DNA of 64,000 bases, from positions 1,798,001 to 1,862,000 of the forward strand of contig JABFRO010000001.1 of assembly GCA_013141125.1 (NCBI GenBank), given 5' to 3'. The notes under the pieces are model-generated. The model was not told the origin of the DNA and made no database searches. It saw nothing but the letters and a program-made list of their open reading frames with translations. A program made the position numbers and the translations under genes. Within the stretch, counting starts at the first letter, position 1. Each line of letters starts with the position of its first letter. The DNA comes from Methylophilaceae bacterium. Its GTDB lineage: Bacteria > Pseudomonadota > Gammaproteobacteria > Burkholderiales > Methylophilaceae. Shown here in pieces: positions 26,484 to 37,394 of the stretch.

Positions 26484-27593
26484 TTATGGTGAAATTGTGT
26501 AAATGGTTGTTACGGTTTGCTCAACGAAACTTTTATCTTTTTCTGTTTTGCGAATTTTAACAGGCAAATATTGATAATCCATTGCAAGCCAAAGCTCGTT
26601 CTTTTCTTCACCATCTTCACTTTCCTGCAAATGTATAGTTTTTAGCTCGCCTAATTTCGTTGAAATTAACTCAACACCTTGAAATATATAAATATAGGTG
26701 TGTAAGTTTTTAGTGTTTATCATCGGAACTTGTATATTTCCCCGTGGTGGAAAAAACATAAACTGATACATAAAACTTAAGAGATCTTGTGTTCCTTCTG
26801 TTAACTTTTCGTTTTTATCGCCCGTTGAATTATGTATTTGCAAAATCCCTTCTGACCAAGCAAAACGAGCACTTTGCACTTTGTCTTTATAGATTCCATA
26901 TTGAGAAGAAAAATAACTGGGCGTTAAACCTTTCTCGTTAACCACTCCTTCACTTTTTTGAATAAGGGTACCAACAGTTGGCGAAGCCAAGCCTTTTGCA
27001 TTCGTCATACTAGTGAGCATGTAAGTATGGTTTTTATCAATATTAAACACCATTCGCGCTATGCCAACGCTACTGGCATCATTGCTATAACGTACTTCAA
27101 ATTCTGTTTCTACATATTTATATGCTTGTGGGGATGGGTGGGCAACACTGGCGGTCTCTATAGACTCACTTTTATCGCTCGTTTGTTTGATCGCAACAGT
27201 ATTGGTAGCTACTGGATTAGTGATTGCATGCTCAACTAGTTGTGTATTTTGAGGCACTGGCAAAAGGACAGTTTCGGCGGGGTTTTTTTGTTGTATTTGT
27301 AGTTCGTCTGAAATTGTATTCGTGTCATTAGTATTAGCTGCCGATAGCTCTGGCTGAGATGGTTTTGAAGTTACTGTTGATTCTTCCGCGACATTATTAG
27401 CAGACATGAGTGCCGCTTTTTGTGTTGCTCGCAAATTCACCGTTAAAACTTGTTGGCTTTCCTCTATCTCTGGCAAACTTATCGTGAACTTGCTCAATAG
27501 GAATAGATGTGCAAACAAAGAAACAATGAGTGAGAGTATCAGGGTTTTATTTTTTGAGAATAGCGATTGTAAGAATTCAATTGTTTTTTTCAT
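26484..27593 (-). CDS. DUF3108-containing membrane-anchored protein
   Basis: A 369-aa protein with an N-terminal membrane anchor (about residues 15-37), a Thr/Gln/Asn-rich linker (about 55-150) and a C-terminal DUF3108 domain (about 165-365), recognised by YVETEFEVRY, GLTPSYFSSQYG, DLLSFMYQFMFFPP and LWLAMDYQYLPVKIR. DUF3108 proteins are periplasmic and uncharacterised. The TonB-like architecture (anchor, linker, periplasmic domain) is common in betaproteobacteria. Convergent with pilY1. Confidence 0.8.
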   Translation of the reverse strand: MKKTIEFLQSLFSKNKTLILSLIVSLFAHLFLLSKFTISLPEIEESQQVLTVNLRATQKAALMSANNVAEESTVTSKPSQPELSAANTNDTNTISDELQIQQKNPAETVLLPVPQNTQLVEHAITNPVATNTVAIKQTSDKSESIETASVAHPSPQAYKYVETEFEVRYSNDASSVGIARMVFNIDKNHTYMLTSMTNAKGLASPTVGTLIQKSEGVVNEKGLTPSYFSSQYGIYKDKVQSARFAWSEGILQIHNSTGDKNEKLTEGTQDLLSFMYQFMFFPPRGNIQVPMINTKNLHTYIYIFQGVELISTKLGELKTIHLQESEDGEEKNELWLAMDYQYLPVKIRKTEKDKSFVEQTVTTIYTISP

Positions 27594-27853
27594 ATTGCCG
27601 CATTTTTACATGTTTATTTTTTCAAGCTCAGAAGTAATTAAACATGAAGCTGCCCAGAAAAATAAGGTGGAAAATGCTTAAATAAGGCATTGTCAAAGAT
27701 TATATTCCATAAAAAATATGTGTCCAAAAGAAGTCTCTAACTAAAATGGCTCGACTCATACCTCTGCTGTTCGATAAAGCCATACTAATCATGACCGGAA
27801 AGTCCTTTCAGCTCCTCATCCTGAGCATCCCCAAGGGCTTAATCAACGCAACT

Positions 27854-29515
27854 CTAAATATGATAACTAACATATTGATATAAACGGAAACTTTCAAAGC
27901 GGTCACTTGCACGTTTACCTTGCCAAATGAGTTTCCAATCCGCGCCGGGTTCTATCTTTTCTTTGTTTCGCTCATCTTGAATTAAATACAAATCGCAGCT
28001 AATGGGTTGCGTTCTCTCAGTAGGTTGCGTCAGTATATTGGTGTAATAATCCAGCAAGGCACGTTGCGGTGTGCCTAAATGGTAGCTGGAAACGCATATA
28101 TAGTCAGCGGGCAGTGCATCTTTCAGACTGAACATCACTTTCTGATAGCTTTTGGCTGCATCTATCCAGGGCAGCCATAAGGTCATTAACAAGCACCAAG
28201 TCATGGTCATGCCAACGGCCCAGTCGGTTATGGCAGCACGGTTGGAGCGTTTGGCATTGTAAATAACGAGTAAGCCCACGATGCTGGCGGCCAGAGCGAT
28301 GAAAAGCGCCAGCCAATCGATTTGTGGTGCAGTTACTCCAGAAAGTATTTTCATGCGTTCAGCAAGCTTGGCAGGCCAACCCATAGTCATGGCAAACCAG
28401 CCCAGCCAGATGAGCGCGCTCAGGCTGCCAAATAAAATCAGGCCAAACCAGTTGAGTAGACCAGCCGCACCGCGTTTTAATGTTTCCACGCTTCCACCCG
28501 CCAATATGGCTAGTGGCAAAAGCAGGGGTAAGGCGTGAATATCACGACGATCTGCACTCAGACCAATAAAAATAAAACTAATGACAAAAAAGCTGATTAA
28601 TAATTGAAATTTTGGCTTGTTTAACAAGCAGGCGCGGTAGCGCCATAAGCCCCAAATAGCGATGGGCAAGGCAGGCCAGGCATACCAGGTGAGTGTTTTC
28701 AGAAAGTGAATATGTTGGCAGTTGTTGAAGTCCGTTGAACTGCTATGCAGCCATGCGTAAAACAGGTCTGGTGAAGTTAGCGCAAGTAGAACCGGCCATA
28801 AAGTTAACCATGGACTGGCAGCCAAGGCACTTAGACCAAGCACAATAGCAAAACTTTTGCTACGCCATGCGCTAAAGAATGCGGGCAACACCAGTGCGCT
28901 GGCAATGGCTATGGCCGCTGAAGAAAAGCCTGTCGCCAGAAAGCTGATGCCTATACCGCTACCCAATAGAACGCTGGCACGAAAAGGCCGGCGTTTAGCT
29001 AAAGCCAAGGCATATAAGCTCATCGCCAAGCCGGTAAGCGCGGCTAGCTCCGGTATAAGCAAATGGGCAGGAATTATCAAGCCTATGGAGCTTAGAAAAA
29101 TAAAAACCGTCTGCCGCCCGCTACCGCTGCTCCAGAGTTCACGCCCGGTCATGCCTACCATCATTATCGCAAGCGCCATCCAAATGCCGCTCGCCAGACG
29201 CGCTGCATCATGCATGGGGAGAACGGGCGCAAGTAATTTGGCTAATCCGGACGCACTCCAATAAAAGAGCGGTGGATTTTCGAGTTTGGTTTGTCCAACA
29301 GCCATCGGCGCAAGCAGGCTGCCTTCTTGCAGCATGGATTTTACAATGCTGATACTTTGCGATTCGTCAGGCTTCCACGGAGCATGCCCTATTAACCCAA
29401 AACAAACCCAAATCACGCAAAGCAAAATCAGCAGATGCGTTTTTGCTTTCTCACCAATGCGCGCGCGAGGTGTGGAAAGATTAGCCTGCCAATCATGTTC
29501 TAATTCGAACGCCAT
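27854..29515 (-). CDS. ArnT/PMT-family glycosyltransferase
   Basis: A 553-aa polytopic membrane protein with about 12 predicted helices. The first periplasmic loop carries APWKPDESQ (catalytic acidic residue) and KLENPPLFYWSASGLAKLL, features of ArnT/PMT (GT83) lipid-linked sugar transferases that modify lipid A or proteins. Donor and acceptor are unknown; the Ara4N genes are absent from the window. It follows the malic enzyme gene by 6 nt and is probably co-transcribed, although they are functionally unrelated. The C-terminal domain is short and soluble. Confidence 0.8.
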   Translation of the reverse strand: MAFELEHDWQANLSTPRARIGEKAKTHLLILLCVIWVCFGLIGHAPWKPDESQSISIVKSMLQEGSLLAPMAVGQTKLENPPLFYWSASGLAKLLAPVLPMHDAARLASGIWMALAIMMVGMTGRELWSSGSGRQTVFIFLSSIGLIIPAHLLIPELAALTGLAMSLYALALAKRRPFRASVLLGSGIGISFLATGFSSAAIAIASALVLPAFFSAWRSKSFAIVLGLSALAASPWLTLWPVLLALTSPDLFYAWLHSSSTDFNNCQHIHFLKTLTWYAWPALPIAIWGLWRYRACLLNKPKFQLLISFFVISFIFIGLSADRRDIHALPLLLPLAILAGGSVETLKRGAAGLLNWFGLILFGSLSALIWLGWFAMTMGWPAKLAERMKILSGVTAPQIDWLALFIALAASIVGLLVIYNAKRSNRAAITDWAVGMTMTWCLLMTLWLPWIDAAKSYQKVMFSLKDALPADYICVSSYHLGTPQRALLDYYTNILTQPTERTQPISCDLYLIQDERNKEKIEPGADWKLIWQGKRASDRFESFRLYQYVSYHI

Positions 29516-29521
29516 GCTTGA

Positions 29522-30715
29522 TTAAAGATTGGCTGCTGCGGCAACGCGCGGAGGTATGCGCTCAATCAATCTGGGGTCAAATGCTTTGGGAATAATGTAT
29601 TGTTTGCCAAAACTCAGCTCAGTGAGGTTATAGGCTTTAAGCACCTCATCCGGTACGGGTTCTTTGGCCAGCTCGGCCAAAGCCTTGACCGCCGCCACTT
29701 GCATGGCCACGGTAATTTGTTTAGCGCGTGCATCCAGCGCGCCACGAAACAGAAACGGAAAACACAGCGCATTATTAACCTGATTGGGGAAATCCGAACG
29801 GCCGGTTGCCATCACAAGATCATCACGCACCGCATGAGCCAGCGCTGGCAAAATTTCCGGGTCAGGGTTGGCCAAGGCAAAAACCACAGGGTTTGCTGCC
29901 ATTAATTTAAGCAGCTCTGGCGATAATGCATTGGCGGCGGAAACACCAATAAAAACATCTGCCTCCGGCATGACTTCAGCCAATGTACGTGCCTCGGTAT
30001 TTAGTGCCAGATCACGGTTTTGCTCATGCAAATCAGTGCGTGCGGAATGCAGCACACCATCTTTATCGACCATGGTGATATTAGTCGCGCCCATGACTTT
30101 CAATAAGCGCGCACAGGCGCAACCGGCCGCGCCTGCGCCAAGAAATACAATCTTTGCCTGCGCCAAGGTCTTGCCTTGTATTTCCAAAGCGTTAAGCAAT
30201 GCGGCGCTGACAATTACGGCAGTGCCATGTTGATCGTCGTGAAATACCGGAATATCCAGCCGCTGACGCAGCTCTTTTTCGATGCGGAAGCAATGCGGCG
30301 CGGCGATGTCTTCAAGATTAATGCCACCAAAAGTCGGCGCAATATTGACCACGGTTTCGATAAAAGCCTCAACACTAGGCGCATTTATTTCAATATCAAA
30401 AACGTCAATCCCGGCAAAGCGTTTGAACAATATCGCCTTGCCTTCCATCACCGGTTTGCTGGCTAATGCACCCATGTTACCTAGCCCCAAAACAGCCGTG
30501 CCATCGGTAATCACCGCGACCAAATTACCCTTGTTGGTATATTTGTAGGCATTTTCCGGGTCTTGATGAATCTCTCGAACCGGCTCGGCAACACCGGGCG
30601 TGTAAGCTAATGATAAATCTTCTTGTGTAGCACAAGGTTTGGAAGATTCAACCGAGAGTTTTCCGGGACGGGGGAGTTCGTGATAGGCCAGCGCGCGCGC
30701 TTTAAGTGAGTCCAT
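29522..30715 (-). CDS. Malic enzyme, short form
   Basis: Oxidative decarboxylation of malate to pyruvate with NAD(P). At 397 aa it has the malic N-terminal domain (YTPGVAEPVREI, about 38-49; TNKGNLVAVITDGTAVLGLG, about 59-78; catalytic Lys in GKAILFK, about 92-98) and the NAD-binding domain (FLGAGAAGCACARL, about 194-207). It lacks the phosphotransacetylase-like extension of the 750-aa MaeB type. Cofactor preference cannot be read safely. Followed closely by the ArnT-like gene. Confidence 0.92.
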   Translation of the reverse strand: MDSLKARALAYHELPRPGKLSVESSKPCATQEDLSLAYTPGVAEPVREIHQDPENAYKYTNKGNLVAVITDGTAVLGLGNMGALASKPVMEGKAILFKRFAGIDVFDIEINAPSVEAFIETVVNIAPTFGGINLEDIAAPHCFRIEKELRQRLDIPVFHDDQHGTAVIVSAALLNALEIQGKTLAQAKIVFLGAGAAGCACARLLKVMGATNITMVDKDGVLHSARTDLHEQNRDLALNTEARTLAEVMPEADVFIGVSAANALSPELLKLMAANPVVFALANPDPEILPALAHAVRDDLVMATGRSDFPNQVNNALCFPFLFRGALDARAKQITVAMQVAAVKALAELAKEPVPDEVLKAYNLTELSFGKQYIIPKAFDPRLIERIPPRVAAAANL

Positions 30716-30821
30716 GAAGAGTTTCCGTTTCCTAAATCTGTAATTTTTTGAATCAGTAGCTGTTTGGTCTGGTTTCTGGATTTGGCAGTAATTTGCACCA
30801 GCTTGTTTTGCAGTTTAAAAT

Positions 30822-30849
30822 AAAAAAGGCAGCTCAAGCTGCCTTTTTT
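30822..30849 (-). terminator. Bidirectional Rho-independent terminator after rpmE
   Basis: GGCAGC (30828-30833), TCAA loop, GCTGCC (30838-30843), bordered by A6 and T6. It ends the leftward rpmE transcript. Confidence 0.9.
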
Positions 30850-30873
30850 ATTGTCACCATACACCGCTCAGCT

Positions 30874-31074
30874 TTACATGCCGTATTTTTGACGGAACTT
30901 CTCAACGCGGCCAGCGGTATCTACAATCTTTTGTTTGCCAGTATAGAATGGGTGACATTCTGAACAAACTTCAATATTGAAATTTTTGCCAGAAGTTGAA
31001 CGTGTCTGGAACTTGTTACCGCAACTGCATGTTACGGTTACTTCAGGGTAATTTGGGTGAATATCAGCCTTCAT
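30874..31074 (-). CDS. rpmE: 50S ribosomal protein L31 (zinc type)
   Basis: 66-aa L31 of the large ribosomal subunit. Cysteines at 16, 18, 37 and 40 (CSC and CSEC) form the zinc-binding set of the C+ type. The start is preceded by GAAAGAGAC. The gene follows rho in the same direction, an arrangement common in proteobacteria. Confidence 0.96.
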   Translation of the reverse strand: MKADIHPNYPEVTVTCSCGNKFQTRSTSGKNFNIEVCSECHPFYTGKQKIVDTAGRVEKFRQKYGM

Positions 31075-31191
31075 GCTGTGTCTCTTTCAAAAGCGGTCGC
31101 AGAAAACCGCATATTATCAGGTAAAATTAAAAATTAATCAACTATTGCTTACAAGTCCGCGTATATATTTCCGCGAAAGATTCTACCTTCT

Positions 31192-32451
31192 TTAACTTCT
31201 ACGCATGGCATCAAAGAAATCCGAGTTGTTTTTGGTGGCTTTGATTTTATCCAGCAAGAATTCCATCGCCTCCATATCATCCATTGGGTAAAGCAGTTTA
31301 CGCAAAACCCAAATTTTTTGCAGATTATCTTTTTCGATTAACAGCTCTTCTCGGCGCGTACCGGATTTATTCACATTAATCGCAGGATATTGGCGCTTTT
31401 CGGCCATGCGACGATCAAGATGAATTTCCATATTGCCAGTGCCTTTAAACTCCTCATAGATCACATCATCCATGCGCGAACCAGTATCCACTAGGGCAGT
31501 GGCAATAATAGTGAGCGATCCACCTTCTTCAATGTTGCGTGCCGCACCAAAGAAGCGCTTGGGGCGTTGCAATGCGTTGGCATCAACGCCACCTGTCAGC
31601 ACTTTGCCAGAAGCTGGCACTACCGTGTTGTAAGCGCGTGCCAAGCGCGTAATGGAGTCTAGTAAAATGACTACATCTTTTTTATGCTCAACCAAACGCT
31701 TGGCTTTTTCCAGCACCATTTCAGCGACTTGCACGTGACGTGTGGCTGGCTCATCAAAAGTGGATGCGACCACTTCACCCTTAACCGAGCGTGTCATTTC
31801 CGTCACTTCTTCCGGGCGCTCATCAATCAGCAACACAATTAGAATAACTTCAGGATGGTTGGAAGTAATCGCATGTGCAATGTGCTGCATCATGACTGTT
31901 TTGCCGCTCTTGGGACTGGCAACCAAAAGTCCGCGCTGACCTTTACCGATTGGCGCAATCATGTCAATGACGCGCCCGGTAATATTTTCTTCGCTACGTA
32001 TATCCCGCTCGAGTTTTAGCGGCTCAGTCGGAAATAAAGGAGTCAGGTTTTCAAATAGTATCTTGTGCTTGGTGTTTTCCGGTGATTCACCATTAACACT
32101 ATCAACCTTGACCAGCGCAAAGTAGCGCTCACCTTCTTTGGGAGTGCGTATTTCACCTTGAATGGTGTCTCCTGTATGCAGATTAAATCGACGTATCTGC
32201 GAAGGAGAGACATAAATATCGTCAGGACCAGCCAAATAAGAAGTGTCCGGCGAGCGTAAAAATCCAAATCCATCCTGCAATACTTCCAGCGTTCCATCAC
32301 CCGAGATGATTTCACCTTTTTTACCTTTGTTTTTAAGCAGCGCAAAAATTAAATCATGTTTACGCAGACGGCTGGCACCTTCAATATCATTGGTGATGGC
32401 CATCTCGACCAGCTCGGTGACAGGGAGTTGTTTTAAATCGGATAAATGCAT
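31192..32451 (-). CDS. rho: Transcription termination factor Rho
   Basis: Hexameric RNA helicase that ends transcription. The chosen start [11 protein letters not shown] gives 419 aa, the usual Rho length, with the N-terminal RNA-binding cold-shock-like domain (DGFGFLRSP, about 60-68), Walker [12 protein letters not shown] (about 178-188), Walker [16 protein letters not shown] (about 262-276) and the Q/R-loops. The frame runs 35 codons further upstream (GTG 32556, ATG 32535); neither start has a clear ribosome binding site, so a basic N-terminal extension is possible. Confidence 0.95.
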   Translation of the reverse strand: MHLSDLKQLPVTELVEMAITNDIEGASRLRKHDLIFALLKNKGKKGEIISGDGTLEVLQDGFGFLRSPDTSYLAGPDDIYVSPSQIRRFNLHTGDTIQGEIRTPKEGERYFALVKVDSVNGESPENTKHKILFENLTPLFPTEPLKLERDIRSEENITGRVIDMIAPIGKGQRGLLVASPKSGKTVMMQHIAHAITSNHPEVILIVLLIDERPEEVTEMTRSVKGEVVASTFDEPATRHVQVAEMVLEKAKRLVEHKKDVVILLDSITRLARAYNTVVPASGKVLTGGVDANALQRPKRFFGAARNIEEGGSLTIIATALVDTGSRMDDVIYEEFKGTGNMEIHLDRRMAEKRQYPAINVNKSGTRREELLIEKDNLQKIWVLRKLLYPMDDMEAMEFLLDKIKATKNNSDFFDAMRRS

Positions 32452-32593
32452 AGGGGGAACTCGTTGGGGATCAGAACTGCTAGGGGCGGGCTTAGACTTT
32501 TGGGGATTTTGTCTGGCTCTTGGTTTATGAGGCATCATGATAGGGATCAATCTCACCTTGCAAAGCCAAGAACCAAACTACAGCGTAGCGTGA

Positions 32594-32920
32594 TTAGATG
32601 TTGCTGTCAATAAATGCGGTTAACTGGGATTTGGATAATGCGCCCACTTTGGTGGCTTCAACATTACCATTTTTGAATAACATTAATGTAGGAATTCCAC
32701 GCACCCCATACTTTGTTGGGGTTTTTGGGTTTTCATCAATATTGATCTTGGCTATCTTGATACGATCTGCGTATTCCTTGGCAACCTCATCAAGAATTGG
32801 GGCTATCATTTTGCACGGGCCGCACCATTCTGCCCAGTAATCAACCAGTACCGGCAATGGTGATTGTAAAACTTCCTGCTCAAAAGCGTCATCGCTTAAA
32901 TGGGTAATATGTTCGCTCAT
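32594..32920 (-). CDS. trxA: Thioredoxin
   Basis: 108-aa thioredoxin 1, a cytoplasmic disulfide reductase. Active site [10 protein letters not shown] (Cys33 and Cys36 region), cis-Pro in [14 protein letters not shown] precedes the ATG. Located just upstream of rho on the same strand, the classical trxA-rho pair. Confidence 0.97.
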   Translation of the reverse strand: MSEHITHLSDDAFEQEVLQSPLPVLVDYWAEWCGPCKMIAPILDEVAKEYADRIKIAKINIDENPKTPTKYGVRGIPTLMLFKNGNVEATKVGALSKSQLTAFIDSNI

Positions 32921-33107
32921 TGTGAACCTCTATGTGAAATGGATGTTACGGAATGGTGGTTGAGAGTTGTTATGTCGCTATCCTAGCGAAAATTCGACAT
33001 GAAGTGAAGCGTTCAAGCTAGAAAGTTTGATTTTTAATTTTAGTTTAAGCCCTGGAAGATTACTAGGGTATTGCGTGCTAAAAGCCAGCATACTGAAGCC
33101 AATTTTC

Positions 33108-34682
33108 TTAAACGTTACTGAATTGAAAACGTTCAAATCCATTGGTTCGCTCTATAAGCTTGGTCAACATGATACGTGAATTTTTGCTGGAAAAATTTAA
33201 ATCCATCTCACGTGCAGGGCTATAAACACCACAAGCCGTGATAATGGATGCAGCTTGATTCAGTGCAGGAAGCTCCGGCAAAAGTAGAGCTTGCTCATAT
33301 TCATATAGACCTACCGCACGTATTCTCACCGACTGTGCTTCAGGAGCAATTAACTCCGCCCCAATATCCAGTTGCTGCTTATCGTTATTATTTACCCAGC
33401 GCAACACACCAATCGACCAATGTGAAGCTTCGCCCAGCTTGATGGCAAACAGCTCCCCCACTCTTACCGCTGCTGCACTATTGGGGAGCTTGCGCAGTGC
33501 CAAGCCCGTCGCGCTAATATTAAGCACTTGCCAACGCGATGTAATGGCTGACGTAAGCCCATTAGCGGCTTTGTTTTCAGAAGGCAGGGTTACTTTCTGA
33601 TCAAGTTCGCTGCCTAACTGCCCCTCTTGATTAATGAGATAATGCGCCGCACTCAAGCCTATACCCACCTCAATACCATCCGTTTTATGCTCACGATTGA
33701 ATCCGCGCTGGGGGGATATACCCCAATGCTTAATGAGATAAGTCAATAGATCCAAGTGGCGAAGGCCGGCAGGGTTATCAGGCAAGTCAGTTAAGGCGGA
33801 TAAATTTCCTGTTTGTAACATTTGCATTTGATCGTGTAACAAGCGCGCCAACTCCACTGTCACTAATAAAATATCGCTGCTTGCGTTAGTTTGCTTGGCA
33901 ACTTTAAGGTAAGGAACCGGCGGCTCTTTACTATTAAGACGAACCAGAAACACGCCTGCCGAGTTGGTTAATGGCGCCAGATCAATTAGCTGTGCCAAAT
34001 GTGCATACTGTTTCACATACTCTACGACAAATTTCATATCACTTGTTGCCAAGTGTTGAGGATAGGTCAAGGACAATAGCAACACCTGTTTATAAATCAG
34101 ACTGATCGTGTTAATTCTGTCTTCACTATCCGAAGCCAAGTTAATATCTTGCAGCTCATGCTGCACCGCATAAAAATAGAGCTGATGCAAATCACTCCAT
34201 ACACTAGCGGGTACGGAAAAATAAGTCTGGTAATACACCATAGCTAGCTGACCCAAGGCCTCCACGGCGCGCTGCACTAAAATAGCTTTTGATTTACTGC
34301 TGCTCAAGCTGATTAATTTATTCTGCTGATCAATCAATGCTAATTTATAGCCGTAGCTCAGCTCCAGCAACAAGGACTCCGCTGCCGCCGCAAACTCTTT
34401 GGCGTGCTTGCTTAAAGGCGATGGCTCATTGCAATACTGTATAGCGAGTGTTTCTTTTAGATTGAATAGTGCTGGCTGATAGATTTCCAAGGCCTTAAAG
34501 CGGGCATCAGCGCCAACTTTTTGCCGATTAAGGATTTCAATTTCTTCCCGCATTAAAATGGCGGCCTCAAGTGGCCTACCAAAAGGTAAATCACAAACAA
34601 ATTGAGTCACATGACGCGGCCTTGTTTCAGCCACTATGAGCGGATTTTCTTCAAGTGCGGGAACAGTGAGTGTTAAAGCCAT
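33108..34682 (-). CDS. Large protein with C-terminal PilZ-like domain
   Basis: 524 aa. Residues 1-370 are helical with no motif I know; the N-terminus has FVCDLPFGRPLEAA and a region rich in Leu that may bind a partner. The C-terminal part (about 375-480) reads WQVLNISATGLALRKLP and IGVLRWVNNN, DIGAELIAP, a PilZ-type beta barrel with the N-x-S-x-x-G motif. The Arg-rich first half of the c-di-GMP site (RxxxR) is not clear, although SRWQV precedes, so binding is uncertain. No signal peptide, therefore cytoplasmic. Likely in the same transcription direction as the ferredoxin 73 nt upstream. Confidence 0.65.
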   Translation of the reverse strand: MALTLTVPALEENPLIVAETRPRHVTQFVCDLPFGRPLEAAILMREEIEILNRQKVGADARFKALEIYQPALFNLKETLAIQYCNEPSPLSKHAKEFAAAAESLLLELSYGYKLALIDQQNKLISLSSSKSKAILVQRAVEALGQLAMVYYQTYFSVPASVWSDLHQLYFYAVQHELQDINLASDSEDRINTISLIYKQVLLLSLTYPQHLATSDMKFVVEYVKQYAHLAQLIDLAPLTNSAGVFLVRLNSKEPPVPYLKVAKQTNASSDILLVTVELARLLHDQMQMLQTGNLSALTDLPDNPAGLRHLDLLTYLIKHWGISPQRGFNREHKTDGIEVGIGLSAAHYLINQEGQLGSELDQKVTLPSENKAANGLTSAITSRWQVLNISATGLALRKLPNSAAAVRVGELFAIKLGEASHWSIGVLRWVNNNDKQQLDIGAELIAPEAQSVRIRAVGLYEYEQALLLPELPALNQAASIITACGVYSPAREMDLNFSSKNSRIMLTKLIERTNGFERFQFSNV

Positions 34683-34755
34683 TTCTACCTACTCCAATAA
34701 GTACAAGCGCATGGTAATTAGTCTTGCGGCTTTTGTCACTGACTGTTGCGGTATT

Positions 34756-35521
<766 letters not shown>

Positions 35522-35530
35522 GAGCTTGCC

Positions 35531-36100
35531 TCAATAATTTTTATTTGCAATATCCGCCAACTTTAACAAGTGAAAGAAAACATTACCGGCTTTACCTTGT
35601 TTTACCACCTGCCATGGTTCGCTATCTTTTATGGCATATTCCGCTTCGACATACAACCATCCGTCTGCTTTCAGGTGTTGTTGCAATTGCGGCAACAGCC
35701 TGGGCAGCCAGCCTTGATTGTAAGGGGGGTCAAGGAAAATAATATCGAATGGTGGATGGCTCATTTTCAAAAACTGCAGGGCATCCATATGGTAAATTTG
35801 TGCCGATTCAGATTGCAGAAGTTTTCTATTGGCCTGTAGTGCAAAATAAGCCGCGCTTGATTTTTCCACCATCACCACCTTGTCCGCACCGCGTGATAGT
35901 GCTTCAAAGCCCATAACACCGGTGCCGGAGAATAAATCCAAGCAGGTCAAGCCGTTAAGCTCCTGTCCCAACCAGTTAAAAACCGTCTGCCGGACGCGAT
36001 CCGGGGTTGGCCGCAATCCTGGCACATCAGGAAACGCCAACATCCGGCTACGCCATTCGCCGCCGCCTATACGTACGCGATTACTGGCTGCCACCGACAA
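35531..36100 (-). CDS. rsmD: 16S rRNA (guanine966-N2)-methyltransferase RsmD
   Basis: 189 aa. N-terminal RIGGGEWRSRML and LRPTPDRVRQTVFNWL (about 29-44) are RsmD hallmarks; SAM motif I is LDLFSGTGVMGFEALSRGA and the catalytic motif DPPY lies at about 125. The start overlaps the end of the upstream M16 gene by 20 nt, supporting one operon. Confidence 0.93.
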   Translation of the reverse strand: MSVAASNRVRIGGGEWRSRMLAFPDVPGLRPTPDRVRQTVFNWLGQELNGLTCLDLFSGTGVMGFEALSRGADKVVMVEKSSAAYFALQANRKLLQSESAQIYHMDALQFLKMSHPPFDIIFLDPPYNQGWLPRLLPQLQQHLKADGWLYVEAEYAIKDSEPWQVVKQGKAGNVFFHLLKLADIANKNY

Positions 36101-37394
36101 TGACCGTGATTAATTTATCGGTTTTAATGCGCCGCTTAAAAGCCTCTTTAATACTCGCACTGGTGACTTGATTCACTTTTGCGCTGAAATCATCCAGATA
36201 AGTCAATGGCAGTTTATAAAACCCGATCACCGCCAAATAATCCAGAATTTTGCCGTTGCTATCCAAGCGCAATGGAAAGCCGCCGATAATGTTCTGCTTG
36301 GCTGAATTTAGTTCAGCTTCGGTAATACCATTGTTGATAAATTTATCCAAGGTTTCACGCACCAGCTTTAACGCGGTATCCACTTGATCGGTTTTTGTCT
36401 GCAAACCGATCTGAAATGGCCCCAATTCTGCCAAGGGCATAAAAAAACTATATACGCTATAGGCCAAACCGCGTTTTTCGCGCACCTCTTCCGTCAAGCG
36501 TGAGACAAAACCGCCGCCTCCAAGAATATAGTTACCTACATAAAGCGGAAAATAATCAGCATCGCCACGTTTTACACCGGGATAGCCCAATAGAATATGC
36601 GATTGACTGGCTGGGTGCGGAATACGCTGCTCATTCGCTTTGTCCGGGTAAATCACTGAGGGCAAGGCACTGATAGTAGACGCAGCAGGCAACCTGCTCG
36701 CGATGCGCTCAGCAGCTTTTGCGGCTTCATCGCGGCTTAAGTCGCCTATCAAAGCAATCACAGCGCCATTGGCTGCATAGTGATCCTGATAAAATTTTTG
36801 CAAATCCTCGCGTTTAATAGCCGATACGGTTTCCAGCTCACCGCTACTATCCAATGCATAGGGATGGTCACCATAAAGCGCCGTCATGAACGCCCTGCTG
36901 GCGATGCTTTCCGGTTGCGTGGCGGCCTCTTTCAAACCGGCTATAATGCGCGCTTTTTCCCGACTTAACACAACTTCAGGAAAATCCGGTTGCTGTAGAA
37001 TTTTGATGTATATATCCAAGGCTTGCTCACGTTCACGCGCGTTGCTTAATGTACGCAATTTAAAACTAGCGCGGTCTGCATCCAGCTCGCCGCCTATGAT
37101 TGCACCCACATCAGCGATACGTTTGGATATGGCTTCATCCGAAAATCCGGCTGCGCCCAGTGTCATTAGATAGCGTGTAATGCTCGCCAAGCCCGACTTG
37201 GTCTTTTTATCATGTGCACTACCCGCTGCAAAATTAATGCTGAGATCAATAATGGGCAAATCGTGATTCTCTACAAAATAAACTTCAGCACCGGTTGTGG
37301 TTTGCCAATGCTGAATATTAACGGCGGCCTGTGCTGGCATGTTCCATAGAAACAATACCACCAGAATGTATTTGAATAAAGAACTAGCGTACAT
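36081..37394 (-). CDS. M16 peptidase-like subunit without catalytic motif
   Basis: A periplasmic M16-family protein of 437 aa. Starting at MYASSLFKYILVVLFLWN gives a signal peptide ending AQA; the frame runs 12 codons further. Where the zinc motif HxxEH should be, it reads SGLASITRYLMT, so it cannot be a zinc peptidase. It keeps the partner-type features GPFQIGLQTKTDQ and GGFPLRLDSN. The upstream M16 gene encodes a complete HxxEH and overlaps it by 11 nt: together they would make a two-chain protease such as those of the PqqL/mitochondrial processing type. Confidence 0.85.
   Translation of the reverse strand: MYASSLFKYILVVLFLWNMPAQAAVNIQHWQTTTGAEVYFVENHDLPIIDLSINFAAGSAHDKKTKSGLASITRYLMTLGAAGFSDEAISKRIADVGAIIGGELDADRASFKLRTLSNAREREQALDIYIKILQQPDFPEVVLSREKARIIAGLKEAATQPESIASRAFMTALYGDHPYALDSSGELETVSAIKREDLQKFYQDHYAANGAVIALIGDLSRDEAAKAAERIASRLPAASTISALPSVIYPDKANEQRIPHPASQSHILLGYPGVKRGDADYFPLYVGNYILGGGGFVSRLTEEVREKRGLAYSVYSFFMPLAELGPFQIGLQTKTDQVDTALKLVRETLDKFINNGITEAELNSAKQNIIGGFPLRLDSNGKILDYLAVIGFYKLPLTYLDDFSAKVNQVTSASIKEAFKRRIKTDKLITVIVGGSQ

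Noticed and set aside
27594-27853. Possible gene or terminator between DUF3108 and ArnT-like genes
   Set aside because: Only AT-rich sequence with a weak 5-bp stem near 27676; no frame with a start signal.
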